The notes beneath the pieces were generated by a model. That model was given only the letters and a program-made list of their open reading frames with translations, had not been told where the DNA came from and ran no database searches. The position numbers and the translations under genes were made by a program. A DNA stretch of 64,000 nt from Bacillus sp. FJAT-49711 (GTDB taxonomy: Bacteria; Bacillota; Bacilli; Bacillales; Bacillaceae_C): positions 86,299 through 150,298 of the forward strand of contig NZ_JAGYPL010000005.1 in NCBI RefSeq assembly GCF_018343715.1. The letters are read 5' to 3'. How positions within the stretch are numbered: position 1 is the first letter of the stretch; every line of letters starts with the position of its first letter. This document shows, piece by piece, positions 37,548-46,376 of the stretch.

Positions 37548-40500
37548 TTAAATATCTTTCTCCTCAAGTTCAAATATTGGAAGCCGTATCATAAAGCTTG
37601 TCCCGCTCCCTTCTATACTATCAACTGAAATGTCTCCTCGATGGTAATGAATGATTTCCTTACAAATGGAGAGTCCCAAACCATGTCCATCATTTCGTTC
37701 AATCGATTTCGTATAAAAACGTTCAAAAATATGTGGCAGATCGTCGGCAGAAATACCATTTCCAGTGTCAGATAGGATAAAAACAGCCTCATTTTTATTT
37801 AATTCGACTTTATGTTGAAAGGTGATTTCGCCAACTTTCGTATTTTTTATAGCATTAGATATAAGGTTTTGAATGACTTGCTCCATTCTTCTAATATCAA
37901 CCTCTAGAAGTGGATATTCACCATTTATAGAAGGTGGTTCGATTTGGACGGAAAAAGCTAGATTTGCATTGACTACATCATGCTCAAATTGCCTCCATAA
38001 ATGTTTAAATAACTGATCAGAAGGGACGTACTCAAAATGAAGCGACATTCCACGTGATTCTAGCTTTGTCAGTTCAAATAAATCTTCAATCATCCGATTA
38101 AGCATTAATAATCGTTGATGACTTCTTTCCAAATAAAGTTCCTTGTCTTCTTCTTTTGTAATGACTCCTTCTATAATGGCTTCGATATAACCTTGGACAG
38201 AAGTAATGGGGGACCTAAGGTCATGAGATATATTAGATAAAAATTTCCTCCTCATTTCTTCCGATTGAGCTAAGTCAAGATTTGCCTTTTCTAAATCTTT
38301 GTATGCAAATTCTAATTGAGCCGTTCGCTCCTTAACCTTCCCCTCTAAATTTCTGTATAATAAAGCATTTTCCAATGAAATGGCTGCTTGGGTGGAAAGT
38401 ATATTCAATATCTCAATTCTTTCTTTTGTAAAAGCGTGAGTCATTATATTGTTTTCCAAAAACAAGGTGCCAATTAATTTGCCTTGGTGTAATATTGGAA
38501 AACATAGAACGGACTTCGGTTGATATTTCTTCATATAAGGATCGTGCTTAAACATCCCGCCCACATCACCATTTGACAGAACAACAGGTTCGAGACTTTT
38601 TTCTACGTAGTAGATCATATTAATCGGATATTCAATAATTTCTTCTTCTACGAACGTCATAATCTTATCTACAGTTCCAGAAGCTACAGGCTTTAATCGT
38701 TCCTCCATTTTCAAAAACATAATCATTTTTTGTGCACCACTATTTTCTAATACAATATTCATAAGTCGAGCAAGCAGCTTCTCTAATACAATTTCCCCCG
38801 AAAGTGCTTGAGCAGCTTTCATCATTGTTGCTAGATCAACGGAAAGGTTCACCGTATTTTCTACCTTATCTGCATAACCTTCTTTTAATAGATTCTGATA
38901 TTCATTTCTTAATAAATTCGACCTTCTTACCGCTCCCCAATTTTCATATGCCAAAACAGCTTGAGTTAAATACGCTTTAGCTACAAAAGGCAAGCTACGA
39001 GAAAAGTAAAAACTCCCTGCACATTCATTTGCAATGGCAGTATCTTGAATAAAACCATTTTTCTGTGCCAGTAAAATGGATTGGTCATAATATTCAGCAG
39101 CTTTTGTGAAGTCTTTTTTGATTCTTGCTTCTTCTGCTTTAATTAAATAGTATTTATGCTCATAATTAACAGGAGAATGTTTTGACCATCTCCGCCAAAG
39201 AGAGAGTTGTTTTTTTAATTGCTTACGTATAACCATTTTATTTTTAATCGTTGCATCTTTATACAGCTTAGCCAACCATAAACCTTTATAAAAATTATAC
39301 TCAGGTGCAATGACAAGAGTTAAAGAACCATCGACAAGCTTATTTAACTTTTCCATTAACTCTTTTGCAATATCGAGTTCATCCAATAAATAAGCCAACT
39401 GCAAACGAACAGTGTAGTGTACAACTTCTGCAGATTCATCATCAGTTATTTTCGGAAAACCCCAATCTGGTTTAACATTCGTTTCATTTAAAATATGAAT
39501 CCAATATTTTAATTCGTTCAAATAGTTTTTTGATAAATCATATTGAATTTGATTGGAAAAGTGGAGCTGAGCATCTATTGTATTTAGTGTTTCTTCCAGC
39601 TGATGACCTTTTAAAAAACTAGTCATACAAATAAATGAGCTGCATGCTCCCGCGAGATGGGCATTTCCTGATTCAATACAATGTTTTTGTGAATGCTCCA
39701 AATATTGTTGACTATAAATAATATGATTTTTCCAATGATTCACAAAAGATCCGTACACAAAATAAACTCTGCCTAATAAATGGGCGTTCTGGCTATTCTC
39801 TGCTTCATCAAGAGCAAGACGACTAAATTCATAGCTCTCATTATATTGGTGGAAACCAGAACTTAAAATAAGTGCAAAATTATTATAGACGAGTGCAGAT
39901 ACATCTGTCGTTCCATACTTTATTGTAAAGTTAAAAGCTTTTAGCATTAATAATGCAGCTAGATTTTGGTCTACATGATAGGAAGGACCATTCATATTAA
40001 TAAACGTCTGCAAAATAAGACGCTTGTCTTCTCCCGTTAATATAGGCAACGACTTCAAATCATTTGCTTTTCTTCTGCTTAAATATATCTTTGCTTTTAA
40101 AACTTCCTTCGCAACTGCAAGTTTTCCAGGTGTTTTATTTATATGCCATCCAAATAGTTGGAGTCCTTTCAATCCACAGTCAATTGCTTCTTCTACCCGA
40201 TGCAAGTGCGTATATAATGAAATTTTCAATTGATAAATCCGAAGCTGCTCTTGCTTTGTTTGGACCTTGCTTAATGCCTCATCAAATCTTTGCTCAGCAA
40301 GCTCAAATTGATTATCTAAGTACTCCGCCTCTCCGAGTCCAATTGTCAAACGAGCAGATAGCTTATTATATTGTTCCCAGCCGTCTGCACCAAGTAATTC
40401 TTTACCTATTTTAAAAAATGAAAGTGAAGCATTAAATGCTGCTCCTTGCTTCGCTTTTTCCCCAGCAATACAGTTCCACTCTGCAAGCTGAAGCTTTTCA

Positions 40501-42734
40501 TGGCTATTTAAATAATTACGGCATTGATTCAAATGATTGATAATCTCAAAGATTTTCTCCTCAAAATTATTTTTACTCGTGTAATACGATAATAGGAGTC
40601 TACCAATAGATAAATGATACTGTTCCTGTTCGGTTAATGTCATTGTTGAATATACTGCTTGTTGGATGCGGTCATGTAAAAATTTATAGGGAAGATGCTG
40701 CATTTCCTCAAGATCATTATCCATACCTTCATATATCCATTTATAACTAGGACTAAGTGGTAAGAGCATCCCTTCCCGCAATGCCTCCCATAGAGTATTG
40801 ACCGTTATAATGGTATTTTCTTCATAAACCGCACTCAACACATTGATCTCAAACTCATTTCCAATGCAAGAGGCCAGTTTCATTAGCTTTTTCGTTTCAT
40901 CAGGGAGCTTATTAAATCTCTCCACAATGAGCGCAATAATATCGTCTTGAATTTCAAGCTTCGTTAATTGTTGTAAATCACTTGTCCATTTTCTTTGTTC
41001 TTCATCATATGTAATTAATTGTTGGTCATAGAAGGATTGAAATAATTGCTTAATAAAAAAGGCATTCCCTTTTGTAATTTTTTCAATAAATGCTGCAATT
41101 TCTGCCGAATCATTCTTATTGCTATATAATGCATCCTTCACCCATTCTTCTATATCTTCAATGCGAAGCGGATTTAGACGGATTGTTTTCACAAGACCTT
41201 TGATAGCTTTAAGCTCTTTCGCCATAAGGTGAAAAGGATGGGTCACATCTACTTCATTATCACGATATGCGCCTATTACAAGTAAATATTGCACTTTTTT
41301 CTGAGATAGAATATATTGCAATAAATCTAAAGTAGCATGGTCTGCCCATTGTAAATCATCTAAAAATAATATGAGCGGATGGCGTTCACTTGAAAATACA
41401 TTGATTAATCTTAAAAAAGCAAAACGTAAACGGTTATGGCTTTCAATTGCCGGCAAAACTTCTGGTTCATCTATATCACCAACAACCCACTTAATAGCGG
41501 GAATCATTTTTGTTATTGCAGATAAATATGGCCCCAGCTCTGTTTCTAAACGACCCTTCAAGTGCTGGATACTTTTTTCCCCTTCTGCCATTACTTGTTT
41601 TAGTAAATCTTGAAGGGCATGAATAAGTGGATGATATGGAGCATCTCGTTTTAATTGATCAAATTTTCCTGAAATAAAATATCCCTTATTTCGAACGAGT
41701 GGTTTCTGCACTTCATTTACAAGTGCTGTTTTTCCAATTCCTGATGCACCTGGAAGAAGTACAAATGAGCAATGACCTTTACAAACATGGTCGAAGGCTG
41801 CTGTGAAAATCTGTAATTCTTCATCCCTTCCATAAAGCTTATCCTCGATATCAAATATTTGATGTGGATCATTCTCAGCTAATGGAAAATCTATTGTTAC
41901 TTCAAGTTTCTTCAAGTCATGCTTTAACCCAGCAGCACTTTGATATCGCGATTCCGGCATTTTTGCTAGTAGTTTCATGATGATTTCCGATAGTTTATGA
42001 GGAATTGTTGGATTAATCTTATGCGGAGGAATAGGTCTTTTAGCAATATGGGCATGAACAAGCTCAATTTGGTCTTCTACTTCAAAAGGCAGACGACCTG
42101 TTAGCAGCTCATAAAATACTACACCTAATGAATACAGATCTGTACGAGAATCAAGAAAACGATTAATCCGACCTGTCTGCTCAGGTGAAATATAATAAAG
42201 CTGCTTGCCTAGCATATAAGGATTCATATGGGCTCGATAATTTTCACGCTTGAGCATGGCAGCATGATGAAAACCGGTAATTTTTAATTCACTTGTCCCA
42301 TCATTTATTAAAATATTATCTGGTTGAATATTTTTATGGATAATATGACTTAGATGAAGTTCTTCGATAATCGATGTGAGATTAACAGCAATCTGTAAGA
42401 AAAGCTTTATATCAATCACATATTTCTTTATATATGTGCTTAAAGTAATTCCATTGAATCGCTCTGTAATTAAATATGGTTTATTCCAATAGTTTTCTAA
42501 CTTAATCGGTTTTAACAGCCCGTTTACTTCTAAACTTTTTGTCATATTATATTCATGAATCGCTGTAGCTAATTCCTGAGAATCAGATGTTTCCATAATC
42601 AGTTTCTTAATAAGAACAGGACGCTTTGATGTTCGATCCACAGCTTTAAAATATGTACAAGTTTGATTTGTTTCGAGCTCAACAATTCTTTCATAACCAG
42701 GCAAATTTATTTGTAGGTCTACTGCTGCATTCAT
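37548..42734 (-). CDS. Trifunctional kinase-like/AAA-TPR/GAF/histidine kinase protein
   Basis: A 1728-residue signalling protein. Residues 12-275 form a Ser/Thr kinase-like domain, with Lys43 (VLIKK), SPEQTGR and a DLYSLGVVFYE helix. HRD is HKN (133-135) and DFG is replaced by TGF (153-155), so it is probably a pseudokinase. An AAA domain (about 300-560) has Walker A GASGIGKT (329-336) and Walker B LILFLDDLQW (Asp459/460). A long TPR-like helical region (about 650-1260) and a GAF domain (about 1290-1440) follow. The C-terminal histidine kinase has SHDLRSP (His1504) and GHGLGLSICKEI. This layout is known in cyanobacteria and some firmicutes. The OmpR-type regulator at 43061 lies upstream on the same strand and is the likely partner. 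No membrane helix is visible, so it should sense an internal signal. Confidence 0.92.
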   Translation of the reverse strand: MNAAVDLQINLPGYERIVELETNQTCTYFKAVDRTSKRPVLIKKLIMETSDSQELATAIHEYNMTKSLEVNGLLKPIKLENYWNKPYLITERFNGITLSTYIKKYVIDIKLFLQIAVNLTSIIEELHLSHIIHKNIQPDNILINDGTSELKITGFHHAAMLKRENYRAHMNPYMLGKQLYYISPEQTGRINRFLDSRTDLYSLGVVFYELLTGRLPFEVEDQIELVHAHIAKRPIPPHKINPTIPHKLSEIIMKLLAKMPESRYQSAAGLKHDLKKLEVTIDFPLAENDPHQIFDIEDKLYGRDEELQIFTAAFDHVCKGHCSFVLLPGASGIGKTALVNEVQKPLVRNKGYFISGKFDQLKRDAPYHPLIHALQDLLKQVMAEGEKSIQHLKGRLETELGPYLSAITKMIPAIKWVVGDIDEPEVLPAIESHNRLRFAFLRLINVFSSERHPLILFLDDLQWADHATLDLLQYILSQKKVQYLLVIGAYRDNEVDVTHPFHLMAKELKAIKGLVKTIRLNPLRIEDIEEWVKDALYSNKNDSAEIAAFIEKITKGNAFFIKQLFQSFYDQQLITYDEEQRKWTSDLQQLTKLEIQDDIIALIVERFNKLPDETKKLMKLASCIGNEFEINVLSAVYEENTIITVNTLWEALREGMLLPLSPSYKWIYEGMDNDLEEMQHLPYKFLHDRIQQAVYSTMTLTEQEQYHLSIGRLLLSYYTSKNNFEEKIFEIINHLNQCRNYLNSHEKLQLAEWNCIAGEKAKQGAAFNASLSFFKIGKELLGADGWEQYNKLSARLTIGLGEAEYLDNQFELAEQRFDEALSKVQTKQEQLRIYQLKISLYTHLHRVEEAIDCGLKGLQLFGWHINKTPGKLAVAKEVLKAKIYLSRRKANDLKSLPILTGEDKRLILQTFINMNGPSYHVDQNLAALLMLKAFNFTIKYGTTDVSALVYNNFALILSSGFHQYNESYEFSRLALDEAENSQNAHLLGRVYFVYGSFVNHWKNHIIYSQQYLEHSQKHCIESGNAHLAGACSSFICMTSFLKGHQLEETLNTIDAQLHFSNQIQYDLSKNYLNELKYWIHILNETNVKPDWGFPKITDDESAEVVHYTVRLQLAYLLDELDIAKELMEKLNKLVDGSLTLVIAPEYNFYKGLWLAKLYKDATIKNKMVIRKQLKKQLSLWRRWSKHSPVNYEHKYYLIKAEEARIKKDFTKAAEYYDQSILLAQKNGFIQDTAIANECAGSFYFSRSLPFVAKAYLTQAVLAYENWGAVRRSNLLRNEYQNLLKEGYADKVENTVNLSVDLATMMKAAQALSGEIVLEKLLARLMNIVLENSGAQKMIMFLKMEERLKPVASGTVDKIMTFVEEEIIEYPINMIYYVEKSLEPVVLSNGDVGGMFKHDPYMKKYQPKSVLCFPILHQGKLIGTLFLENNIMTHAFTKERIEILNILSTQAAISLENALLYRNLEGKVKERTAQLEFAYKDLEKANLDLAQSEEMRRKFLSNISHDLRSPITSVQGYIEAIIEGVITKEEDKELYLERSHQRLLMLNRMIEDLFELTKLESRGMSLHFEYVPSDQLFKHLWRQFEHDVVNANLAFSVQIEPPSINGEYPLLEVDIRRMEQVIQNLISNAIKNTKVGEITFQHKVELNKNEAVFILSDTGNGISADDLPHIFERFYTKSIERNDGHGLGLSICKEIIHYHRGDISVDSIEGSGTSFMIRLPIFELEEKDI

Positions 42735-42908
42735 GAAAATCCTCCATTAAATCGTGATGGGATATTTGTTTCTAACATAATCTTTACCCACATCTAACCA
42801 CTCAGACAATACAAATACGAAAAACTTTAACAAATCTTTAGAATAATTTGAATGAAATTTATACTACAATCTGTATGATAGGACTCAAATGATGTTAGAG
42901 GTGATATT

Positions 42909-43088
42909 ATGGTGCAGCTTACTGATCAGCACTCTTTAAAGAAACTGGGACATGAAATTCAATTGGATAAAGAATGGGTTTCATTAATCAAATTAGCCAA
43001 AGGTCAAGGGTTAAGCATTGAGCATGTACGTGATTTTTTCAAAGAAAAAAATCACGGCAATCAATACAAATCCGAATTAAACTTATAG
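42909..43088 (+). CDS. SinI-like antirepressor (59 residues)
   Basis: A short gene from ATG 42909 to TAG 43086-43088 with AGAGGTGAT just upstream. The product contains LDKEWVSLIKLAKGQGLSIE and HVRDFFKEK. This matches the SinI/SinR dimerisation helices (LDxEWxxLxxxAKxxxxSxEEIRxxL) that allow SinI to bind and inactivate the biofilm repressor SinR. Like SinI it has no DNA-binding domain. Its last 28 bases overlap the 3' end of the response-regulator gene on the other strand, and a hairpin (43029-43056) lies within its coding sequence. No sinR is seen in the window, so its target is encoded elsewhere. Confidence 0.78.
   Translation: MVQLTDQHSLKKLGHEIQLDKEWVSLIKLAKGQGLSIEHVRDFFKEKNHGNQYKSELNL
43029..43056. 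other. Perfect AT-rich hairpin inside the SinI-like gene
   Basis: CGTGATTTTTT (43029-43039) pairs with AAAAAATCACG (43046-43056). It lies 5 bases past the stop of the minus-strand response regulator. It may end that transcript, but lacks a separate T-tract. Confidence 0.55.
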
Positions 43089-43783
43089 CCAATTCCCCTT
43101 ACCGTCGTAATAAACTCAGGTGAAGCTGGATCGGTTTCAATTTTTTTTCTTAAATTACTAATATGCACCATAACAGTCCGATGATCTCCAAAGCTGCTTT
43201 CACCCCAAACCATTCGGAAAAGTTGTTCAAATGAATATACCCGATCAGGATTGGCTGCCAGCAAACATAAAATTTGATATTCCTTTGTAGATAAGTGTAT
43301 ATCATTACCATTAGCCTTCACTGAATAAGACTCTTGGTCGATTGATAGTCCTGGATATGAAATGATTGGCATTCTATTAAAATCATTTTCTTTTGAATGA
43401 GAAGTTTTATCTAAAAGACGATTTCTGCGTAAATGCGCTTTCACTTTAGCAGTTAAAACCGACGGACTAAATGGCTTAGAAATATAATCGTCGCCTCCTA
43501 CTCCAAGTCCAACAATTTTATCGACATCATCTTCCTTTGCACTTAAAAACAAAATTGGAACATCACTTCTCCGTCTGATCATTTGACATACCTCCAAACC
43601 ATCTAATCCCGGCAACATCACATCTAAAATGATCAGATCTGGCTTTTCCTGTTCGAAGATATCCATAACCTTATACCCATGGTCCGCTTCGACTATACGG
43701 TAACCTGCATCACATAAATATAATTCCAGCACTTTACGAATATCATCATCGTCATCAACAATTAGAATGGTCTCCTTATTCAT
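43061..43783 (-). CDS. OmpR/PhoB-family response regulator
   Basis: A 240-residue regulator. The receiver has ILIVDDDDD, the acceptor LIILDVMLPG and KPFSPS. The winged-helix DNA-binding domain carries STKEYQILCLLAANPDRVYS and ends VRGIGYKF. ATG 43783 is preferred, with GGGGGG directly upstream; a GTG at 43795 would overlap that site. The large kinase gene lies 330 bases downstream on the same strand, so the two likely form a two-component system. Between them the opposite strand encodes the SinI-like protein. Confidence 0.93.
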   Translation of the reverse strand: MNKETILIVDDDDDIRKVLELYLCDAGYRIVEADHGYKVMDIFEQEKPDLIILDVMLPGLDGLEVCQMIRRRSDVPILFLSAKEDDVDKIVGLGVGGDDYISKPFSPSVLTAKVKAHLRRNRLLDKTSHSKENDFNRMPIISYPGLSIDQESYSVKANGNDIHLSTKEYQILCLLAANPDRVYSFEQLFRMVWGESSFGDHRTVMVHISNLRKKIETDPASPEFITTVRGIGYKFNSDLY

Positions 43784-44060
43784 GATACCCCCCACTTCTC
43801 TCTATTTTAAGATAGATGACCTTTGGCAAAGAATACGCTTGCATAAAATTGGATATTCATTCCAGTACTATTTTATCATTCATTTAATAGATTCGATACT
43901 TTTTCTGGAAATTTTGTCGTTTAATAGGTTCTACCCCATTACCAAATAACTAAATTTACTCTTGATTTTATATATCATACTTATGTTATAACTATTATAT
44001 TAGATGTAATATTGAAAGATAAAAATAAAAAGATAACATCTTAGAGAGGGTAATGGGGTA

Positions 44061-45413
44061 TTGATAAAAGATATGACAGAAGGGCGGCCACTAAAGCTTA
44101 TTTTTGCGTTTATGGGGCCGATGATTATAGGGGGATTATTTCAGCAGTTATATAATGTGGCAGACACATTAATTGTAGGGAAATTTGTAGGATCACGTGC
44201 CCTTGCATCGGTAGGTGTGACAGGTTCGACGTTTTTTTTCTTACTTTCCTTAACTCTCGGGCTGACAAATGCTTTTTCGATTGTAATGTCGCAGTATTTT
44301 GGTGCAAAAAATGAAGAAATGGTAAGAAAAACATTAGTAAGCTCTATTTATATCACGATTGTTTGCACCATTATATTAGCCTTTATAGGAATTTTTGGAG
44401 CTAGACCTTTAATGCTTTTATTGAATGCTCCACCCGATATAATTGATGATGCAACTCTTTATATTCAAATTTGTTTTGGCGGAAGTATAGGATTGCTTTT
44501 TTATAATGCTGCATCAGCGGTCCTACGGGCAGTTGGCGACAGCAAAACACCTTTATATTTTTTAATTTTATCATCTTTACTTAACGTCTTGCTTGATTTA
44601 CTGTTTGTTCTCAGTTTTGGTATGGAAGTGGCCGGAGTGGCTATCGCTACAGTCATATCCCAAGTTGTATCCGCTTTACTTTGTATCATTTATACGTATA
44701 AAAAGTTTCCGATTTTCCGGGTGAGACGAACTGACTGGAGTCCTCACTTTAGCAATATTGGATTAATTTCTAAAATCGGAATTCCAATGGGATTGCAAAC
44801 CTTACTGCTCTCTGTAGGAGAAATGACAGTGACAGGTGTGATAAATTCCTTTGGCACTAACGCTGTAGCCGCTTATACTACCGGCATGAGAGTTCAACAG
44901 TTTGCTACACTTGCCTTTTTTAACATGGCTCAAGCTTACTCCACCTTTGCAGCTCAAAATTTAGGGGCGAAGAAATTTACAAGAATCCAAGATAGCTTTA
45001 AAAAAGTCGTACTTATTTTATTAGCTATTACGCTTGTCTCCTCGGTGTTGATTTTTATTTTTGGTGACGTGATTGTTAGAATGTTTATCTCTAATGAAGA
45101 TACTCACCTTGAAGCGATCGTTAAAATGTCAAAGGAATATTTATATATTAGTGCATGCTTTTTCCCATTCTTAGGACTAATCTGGTTTTACAACAATACG
45201 TTGCGCGGAATGGGTGAAGTGGCAATACCACTCTTTTCAGGTATTGTCGAGTTAATAGCAAAAGTAGGACTTTCCTTTATTTTGGGAATGATGTTTGGTC
45301 ATATCGGTGTTTGGTATGCAGGCCCAATTGGCTGGGCGCTTGGATTAGTTCCATCCTTGATTCAATACCATAGTGGAAAATGGAAACGGTTGGCTGATCG
45401 GATTGCAGCATGA
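44061..45413 (+). CDS. MATE-family multidrug/toxin efflux transporter
   Basis: A 450-residue membrane protein with about twelve helices in two related halves. The start MIKDMTEGRPLKLIFAFMGP and the QQLYNVADTLIVGKFVG motif are typical of the MATE/DinF branch. It exports cations or drugs in exchange for Na+ or H+. The TTG start is preceded by GAGAGGG. It is a single gene ending at a strong terminator. The substrate is unknown. Confidence 0.93.
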   Translation: MIKDMTEGRPLKLIFAFMGPMIIGGLFQQLYNVADTLIVGKFVGSRALASVGVTGSTFFFLLSLTLGLTNAFSIVMSQYFGAKNEEMVRKTLVSSIYITIVCTIILAFIGIFGARPLMLLLNAPPDIIDDATLYIQICFGGSIGLLFYNAASAVLRAVGDSKTPLYFLILSSLLNVLLDLLFVLSFGMEVAGVAIATVISQVVSALLCIIYTYKKFPIFRVRRTDWSPHFSNIGLISKIGIPMGLQTLLLSVGEMTVTGVINSFGTNAVAAYTTGMRVQQFATLAFFNMAQAYSTFAAQNLGAKKFTRIQDSFKKVVLILLAITLVSSVLIFIFGDVIVRMFISNEDTHLEAIVKMSKEYLYISACFFPFLGLIWFYNNTLRGMGEVAIPLFSGIVELIAKVGLSFILGMMFGHIGVWYAGPIGWALGLVPSLIQYHSGKWKRLADRIAA

Positions 45414-45416
45414 TAT

Positions 45417-45450
45417 ATAGCCCCACACCTTAAATAGGTTGTGGAGCTAT
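45417..45450. terminator. Bidirectional intrinsic terminator
   Basis: ATAGCCCCACACCT (from 45417) pairs with AGGTTGTGGAGCTAT (to 45450), ending in a T-run. It separates the converging MATE and FusB-type genes. Confidence 0.88.
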
Positions 45451-45458
45451 TTTTTATG

Positions 45459-46103
45459 TTAGCTTTTTACAATTTCAATAAATTGATAGAGTTTATCAAG
45501 TGTTTTAATGTTCTCGTTGCATTTTTGACTATCATTACAAATATAATTACCCCGATTGGTATACGTTTCTTTCCCACTTTTTACATTAGCCATGAATAAC
45601 CCTACTTCCTCATGACCATTGCATAAAGAACAAATTCCTTTAGTAGTATTCCTAAATGTTCCATTTATCCCTAAAAGTTTTCCATTATAATCAAAAACGA
45701 GATATTTCCTTTCTGAACGCATATCATACCATCCCAAATATGAAACTTCCTTTAAATCTAATTCCATTGGCGGCAGTTTCAATTTCTTTGCTTTAGGAAA
45801 TAATTTCTCTATCGTCTTATCTGATACTGTTCTAAACGGAATCCTGTAAGGCCCTAACTCATCAAGAAAATGAGTTGCTTGAATATCACTTTTGATTTCT
45901 AGAATTTTTTCGAAGCTCTCTCTGTAATGATCATATTCTGGGAACAAATTAATGACCTTATCTAGAGAACTGTAAGCTATTGCTTTAAGAACATCTTGAT
46001 CTTTTATAGTTGAAAATGATTGTACTAAGTGTTTCACTTGAAATTTAATAAAGTTATATTGGTCACTTCTGATAAAAGGTTTTATATTCATATGGCTATT
46101 CAT
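45459..46103 (-). CDS. FusB/FusC-family EF-G-binding protein
   Basis: A 214-residue cytosolic protein of the FusB/FusC family. The N-terminal helical domain (IRSDQYNFIKFQVKHLVQSF) matches the FusB start. The C-terminal domain carries the zinc finger CSLC...YICNDSQKC, and the LGWYDMRSERKYLVFD strand is shared with FusB. FusB proteins bind EF-G and free it from ribosomes blocked by fusidic acid. Chromosomal Bacillus homologues may have a housekeeping or intrinsic-resistance role, so resistance is not proven. AGGAG (46113-46117) is 9 bases before the ATG and is partly hidden in a hairpin. The gene is preceded by a 24-codon leader. Confidence 0.9.
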   Translation of the reverse strand: MNSHMNIKPFIRSDQYNFIKFQVKHLVQSFSTIKDQDVLKAIAYSSLDKVINLFPEYDHYRESFEKILEIKSDIQATHFLDELGPYRIPFRTVSDKTIEKLFPKAKKLKLPPMELDLKEVSYLGWYDMRSERKYLVFDYNGKLLGINGTFRNTTKGICSLCNGHEEVGLFMANVKSGKETYTNRGNYICNDSQKCNENIKTLDKLYQFIEIVKS

Positions 46104-46114
46104 TTAAGACAGCT

Positions 46115-46230
46115 CCTTATTTTATAGTTTTTACTGAAATAAGGGGCAAAGCCATTATGATATTAGGCGATGTTTATTCATCTTCTACCTCATGCAAAGA
46201 ATCGCCTTTCCATAGTAGGCTTTGCATGAG
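46115..46230 (-). promoter_or_regulatory. Leader with alternative hairpins upstream of the FusB-type gene
   Basis: On the minus strand, CTCATGCAAAG (46220-46230) pairs with CTTTGCATGAG (46189-46199). An overlapping part, GCAAAGCC (46218-46225), can instead pair with GGCTTTGC (46146-46153). AGGCGAT (46201-46207) can pair with ATCGCCT (46165-46171). The last hairpin pairs CCTTATTT (46137-46144) with AAATAAGG (46115-46122) and covers part of the ribosome binding site. The first arm lies inside the leader-peptide codons. This is the layout of a translation-controlled attenuator; the switching order is inference. Confidence 0.75.
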
Positions 46231-46264
46231 ACGTTCCAACCCCTGACGCTTGTAAATTCGCCAT
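46190..46264 (-). CDS. 24-residue leader peptide of the FusB-type gene
   Basis: ATG 46264 to TGA 46190-46192, reading MANLQASGVGTSHAKPTMER then RFFA. It has one of the best ribosome sites in the window, GGAGGTGAT (46270-46278) at 5 bases. The stop codon sits in the second arm of the first leader hairpin and the middle codons form its first arm. Ribosome stalling here would change the RNA fold ahead of the FusB-type gene. Leader-peptide control has been reported for staphylococcal fusB. Confidence 0.72.
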   Translation of the reverse strand: MANLQASGVGTSHAKPTMERRFFA

Positions 46265-46294
46265 GTGATATCACCTCCAGCAAACTTCGTAAGT

Positions 46295-46325
46295 ATTATA
46301 CAACAGATCCCCCATTAGTTGTAAA
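46295..46325 (-). promoter_or_regulatory. Promoter of the leader/FusB-type transcript
   Basis: TATAAT (46295-46300, minus strand) with TTTACA or TTACAA as -35 (46319-46325, spacer 18-19). The start would be near 46288, about 24 bases before the leader ATG. Confidence 0.65.
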
Positions 46326-46330
46326 TACAA

Positions 46331-46365
46331 AGATCCGCTACAAGGATCTAACCATTAGCGGATCT
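46331..46365 (-). terminator. Intrinsic terminator of sat
   Basis: AGATCCGCTA (46331-46340) pairs with TAGCGGATCT (46356-46365), just past the sat stop at 46377. Confidence 0.78.
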
Positions 46366-46376
46366 AATTTGTATTC

